Origin: Selenomonadaceae bacterium
GTDB taxonomy: Bacteria; Bacillota; Negativicutes; Selenomonadales; Selenomonadaceae
Length of the DNA stretch: 7,570 bases
Reading direction: 5' to 3'
Assembly (NCBI GenBank): GCA_017529085.1
Contig: JAFXOC010000425.1
Location: forward strand, 1 to 7,570
The notes beneath the pieces are model-generated. The model did not search any database. It saw only the letters and a program-made list of their open reading frames with translations, and was not told where the DNA came from. Shown piece after piece: positions 6,315 through 7,570 of the stretch. Both the position numbers and the translations under genes were made by a program. The stretch's first letter is position 1. Each line of letters begins with the position of its first letter.

Positions 6315-7570
6315 ATGCCCATGCAGACAAACATGAACGTTGGGATTCGTCCCGTTGACAGACCGCAAGCGCCGTCCACAACCGAGGGGGTAGGCAGAAG
6401 AGGCGACGGCGGCAGTTCGTCGGGGTTTAGTCCGCGTACCAACGTTGCCATACAGAACGCCGTCGACGATATGGCGGGGATTCTCTCAAAGATTTCCTCT
6501 CATCAAGACGAAACCATGGAAAAAATGCCCGAAGACCTGCAAAAGGTTGTGCAAAATGTGTTGAAACAGGCTTTTTCCATGAATGAAACCTTGTCGCAAG
6601 GCATAGGAAGCACTCTTGAAAGTCAGCGGTTTTCAATGGAGCAGTTAACGGCGCTCTCTAGAATGTTGCATCAGCTGGGAAATTTGGTGGAAAAGGGGTT
6701 TTCAACTGATTTTGGCGATGATTTAGGCGCGCTTTTGAAAAATTTTAAGAGTTTTGTCACTCAAACGGAAGGTTCGGTGCTTGAGCCGGTACTTTTGAAT
6801 AAAGCGTCTTTTGAACTTTTGGACACAAAGGCATTGGAGGATTTGCCAAAAGCGTTGCAAGCGTTAGTCGCGGCAATGCAGGTGGTAGGGGCGACGCCTA
6901 CGCAAAATCAAGGTGGAGAAGGTTCGAGTCTTGCATTTTTGAAACAGCTTGTGCAATATTTTATGCCAAAACCTGCGAATGACGGAAGTCAAAGTTCGAA
7001 ATCGGCGGAGGGAAATCAAGAGGCGAACAAGGGAAACCAGAATAGCGAAACCCAAGGGAATCCAAAGGCGAATACCGGAGAAAACGCAAAAGGCGCTTCA
7101 CAGGAGGCTCAGAACAAATCGGCTTTAGACAGAAATGCAACGCCGGAGCAGGCAAAGACAGGCGGGCAGGACGCGGCAAACGCCAATAATGCGAAAGAAG
7201 CTGGAAAAGAAACGCAAAATCCGCAAAATAAAGAGGCGAATGCAAAAGGCGAGGCTAACCAAACAAATCAAAACAGCAAACAGGCGACCGCGAATGAGAA
7301 TACGCAAAAAAACGCCAATAATCCAAACAATGCAAATAATAATGCGAATGCTAAAGGCAATGCAAATGCAAACGCGAATACAAACGCTAATGCTAATGCT
7401 AATGCAAACGCTAACACGAATGCAAACGCCAATGCGAATGCGAATGCGAACAGTAACGCCAACGCAAATGCAAACGCTAATAATGCCAATGCTAACGCTA
7501 ACACGAACGCTAATAATGCAAATGCAAACAGTAACGCTAACAATGCAAATGCAAACGCGAACACTAACGC
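6315..7570 (+). CDS. Unrecognised protein with long Asn-Ala repeat C-terminus (3'-truncated by window edge)
   Basis: The ORF starts at ATG 6315 behind GGTAGGTG, with a second in-frame ATG two codons later, and runs 418 complete codons without a stop to the window edge. Residues 1-45 are polar and Pro/Gly/Ser-rich. Residues 46-220 look mainly helical and globular (for example KMPEDLQKVVQNVLKQAFSM, LEDLPKALQALVAAMQVVG and FLKQLVQYFMPKP). From 221 the chain is low-complexity, rich in Asn, Gln, Lys, Glu and Ala, and from 333 it becomes almost pure Asn-Ala. No signal peptide or membrane segment is seen. I do not recognise the family. In some Negativicutes a hypothetical gene sits between rnhB and an FlhB/YscU-like export-switch gene, so a FliK-like hook-length or export-substrate role is conceivable, but that rests on recalled gene order and not on a motif. 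It lies 16 bp after rnhB and is probably in the same operon. Confidence 0.8.
   Translation, partial: MPMQTNMNVGIRPVDRPQAPSTTEGVGRRGDGGSSSGFSPRTNVAIQNAVDDMAGILSKISSHQDETMEKMPEDLQKVVQNVLKQAFSMNETLSQGIGSTLESQRFSMEQLTALSRMLHQLGNLVEKGFSTDFGDDLGALLKNFKSFVTQTEGSVLEPVLLNKASFELLDTKALEDLPKALQALVAAMQVVGATPTQNQGGEGSSLAFLKQLVQYFMPKPANDGSQSSKSAEGNQEANKGNQNSETQGNPKANTGENAKGASQEAQNKSALDRNATPEQAKTGGQDAANANNAKEAGKETQNPQNKEANAKGEANQTNQNSKQATANENTQKNANNPNNANNNANAKGNANANANTNANANANANANTNANANANANANSNANANANANNANANANTNANNANANSNANNANANANTN
7311..7570 (+). repeat. In-frame hexanucleotide-type repeat (AAY GCN) coding Asn-Ala
   Basis: The tract covers residues 333 to the window edge of the last ORF. Asn occupies nearly every second codon and Ala most of the others, with a few Thr, Ser, Lys, Gly and Pro near its start. 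Thr/Ser fall at residues 356, 368, 380, 397, 406 and 417. Double Asn at 389-390, 400-401 and 409-410 marks three longer tandem units of 33, 27 and about 32 bp (7479-7511, 7512-7538, 7539-7570). All four Ala codons and both Asn codons are used, so the DNA is much less repetitive than the protein. Confidence 0.9.

Noticed and set aside
5825..6451. 208-codon minus-strand ORF across rnhB and the start of the next gene
   Set aside because: It covers the catalytic part of rnhB in antisense and the ribosome binding site of the following gene. No family features were seen.
7268..7564. 98-codon minus-strand ORF rich in Ala, Phe and Leu that looks like a membrane protein
   Set aside because: It is the antisense reading of the Asn-Ala repeat (complement of AAY GCN), so the hydrophobic pattern is an artefact.
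7311..7570. CRISPR-like or non-coding tandem array
   Set aside because: The period is a codon pair kept in frame with the preceding ORF, there are no spacers, and variation is concentrated at third codon positions.

Overview
This window is a compact plus-strand housekeeping cluster from a bacterium, most likely a member of the Bacillota (Firmicutes). The evidence is the gene order smc - ftsY - rbgA(ylqF) - rnhB, an SMC of the Bacillus type, an FtsY without a long acidic N-terminal domain, an RNase HII with the N-terminal extension seen in B. subtilis RnhB, and strong GGAGG-type ribosome binding sites. A possible placement in the Negativicutes rests only on my recollection of gene order there (rnhB, then a hypothetical protein, then an FlhB-like gene). 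It is a weak inference.

Layout: 1-498 is the 3' part of a small coiled-coil protein with a C-terminal helix-turn-helix-like motif (resembling DUF6115/DUF2802). 512-3577 is smc, best started at a TTG codon behind a perfect Shine-Dalgarno. 3594-4529 is ftsY. 4522-5388 is rbgA, overlapping ftsY by 8 bp. 5389-5521 is the only real intergenic gap. 5522-6298 is rnhB. From 6315 to the window edge runs an unfinished ORF whose C-terminal part is a long Asn-Ala repeat. No rRNA, tRNA, CRISPR array or mobile element was seen, and no convincing promoter or intrinsic terminator. The genes probably form one transcription unit that starts upstream of the window.

Functionally the cluster joins chromosome organisation (SMC), co-translational membrane targeting (FtsY, the SRP receptor), 50S ribosome maturation (RbgA) and removal of ribonucleotides or RNA from DNA hybrids (RNase HII). 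These are core growth functions and not one pathway.

Three things deserve a second look. (1) The rbgA-rnhB gap holds a polypyrimidine/polypurine element in which a perfect 22-nt mirror repeat shares an arm with a perfect 26-bp inverted repeat. The three segments are therefore exactly matched to fold as an intramolecular pyrimidine-motif triple helix, and a 44-codon ORF spans the element, joined to both neighbours by TAATG junctions. (2) The SMC is about 160 residues shorter than B. subtilis Smc, and the loss is split almost evenly between the two coiled-coil arms. (3) The last ORF carries an 87-residue tract that is almost entirely Asn/Ala, has Thr/Ser at regular steps, and is encoded with well-mixed synonymous codons.
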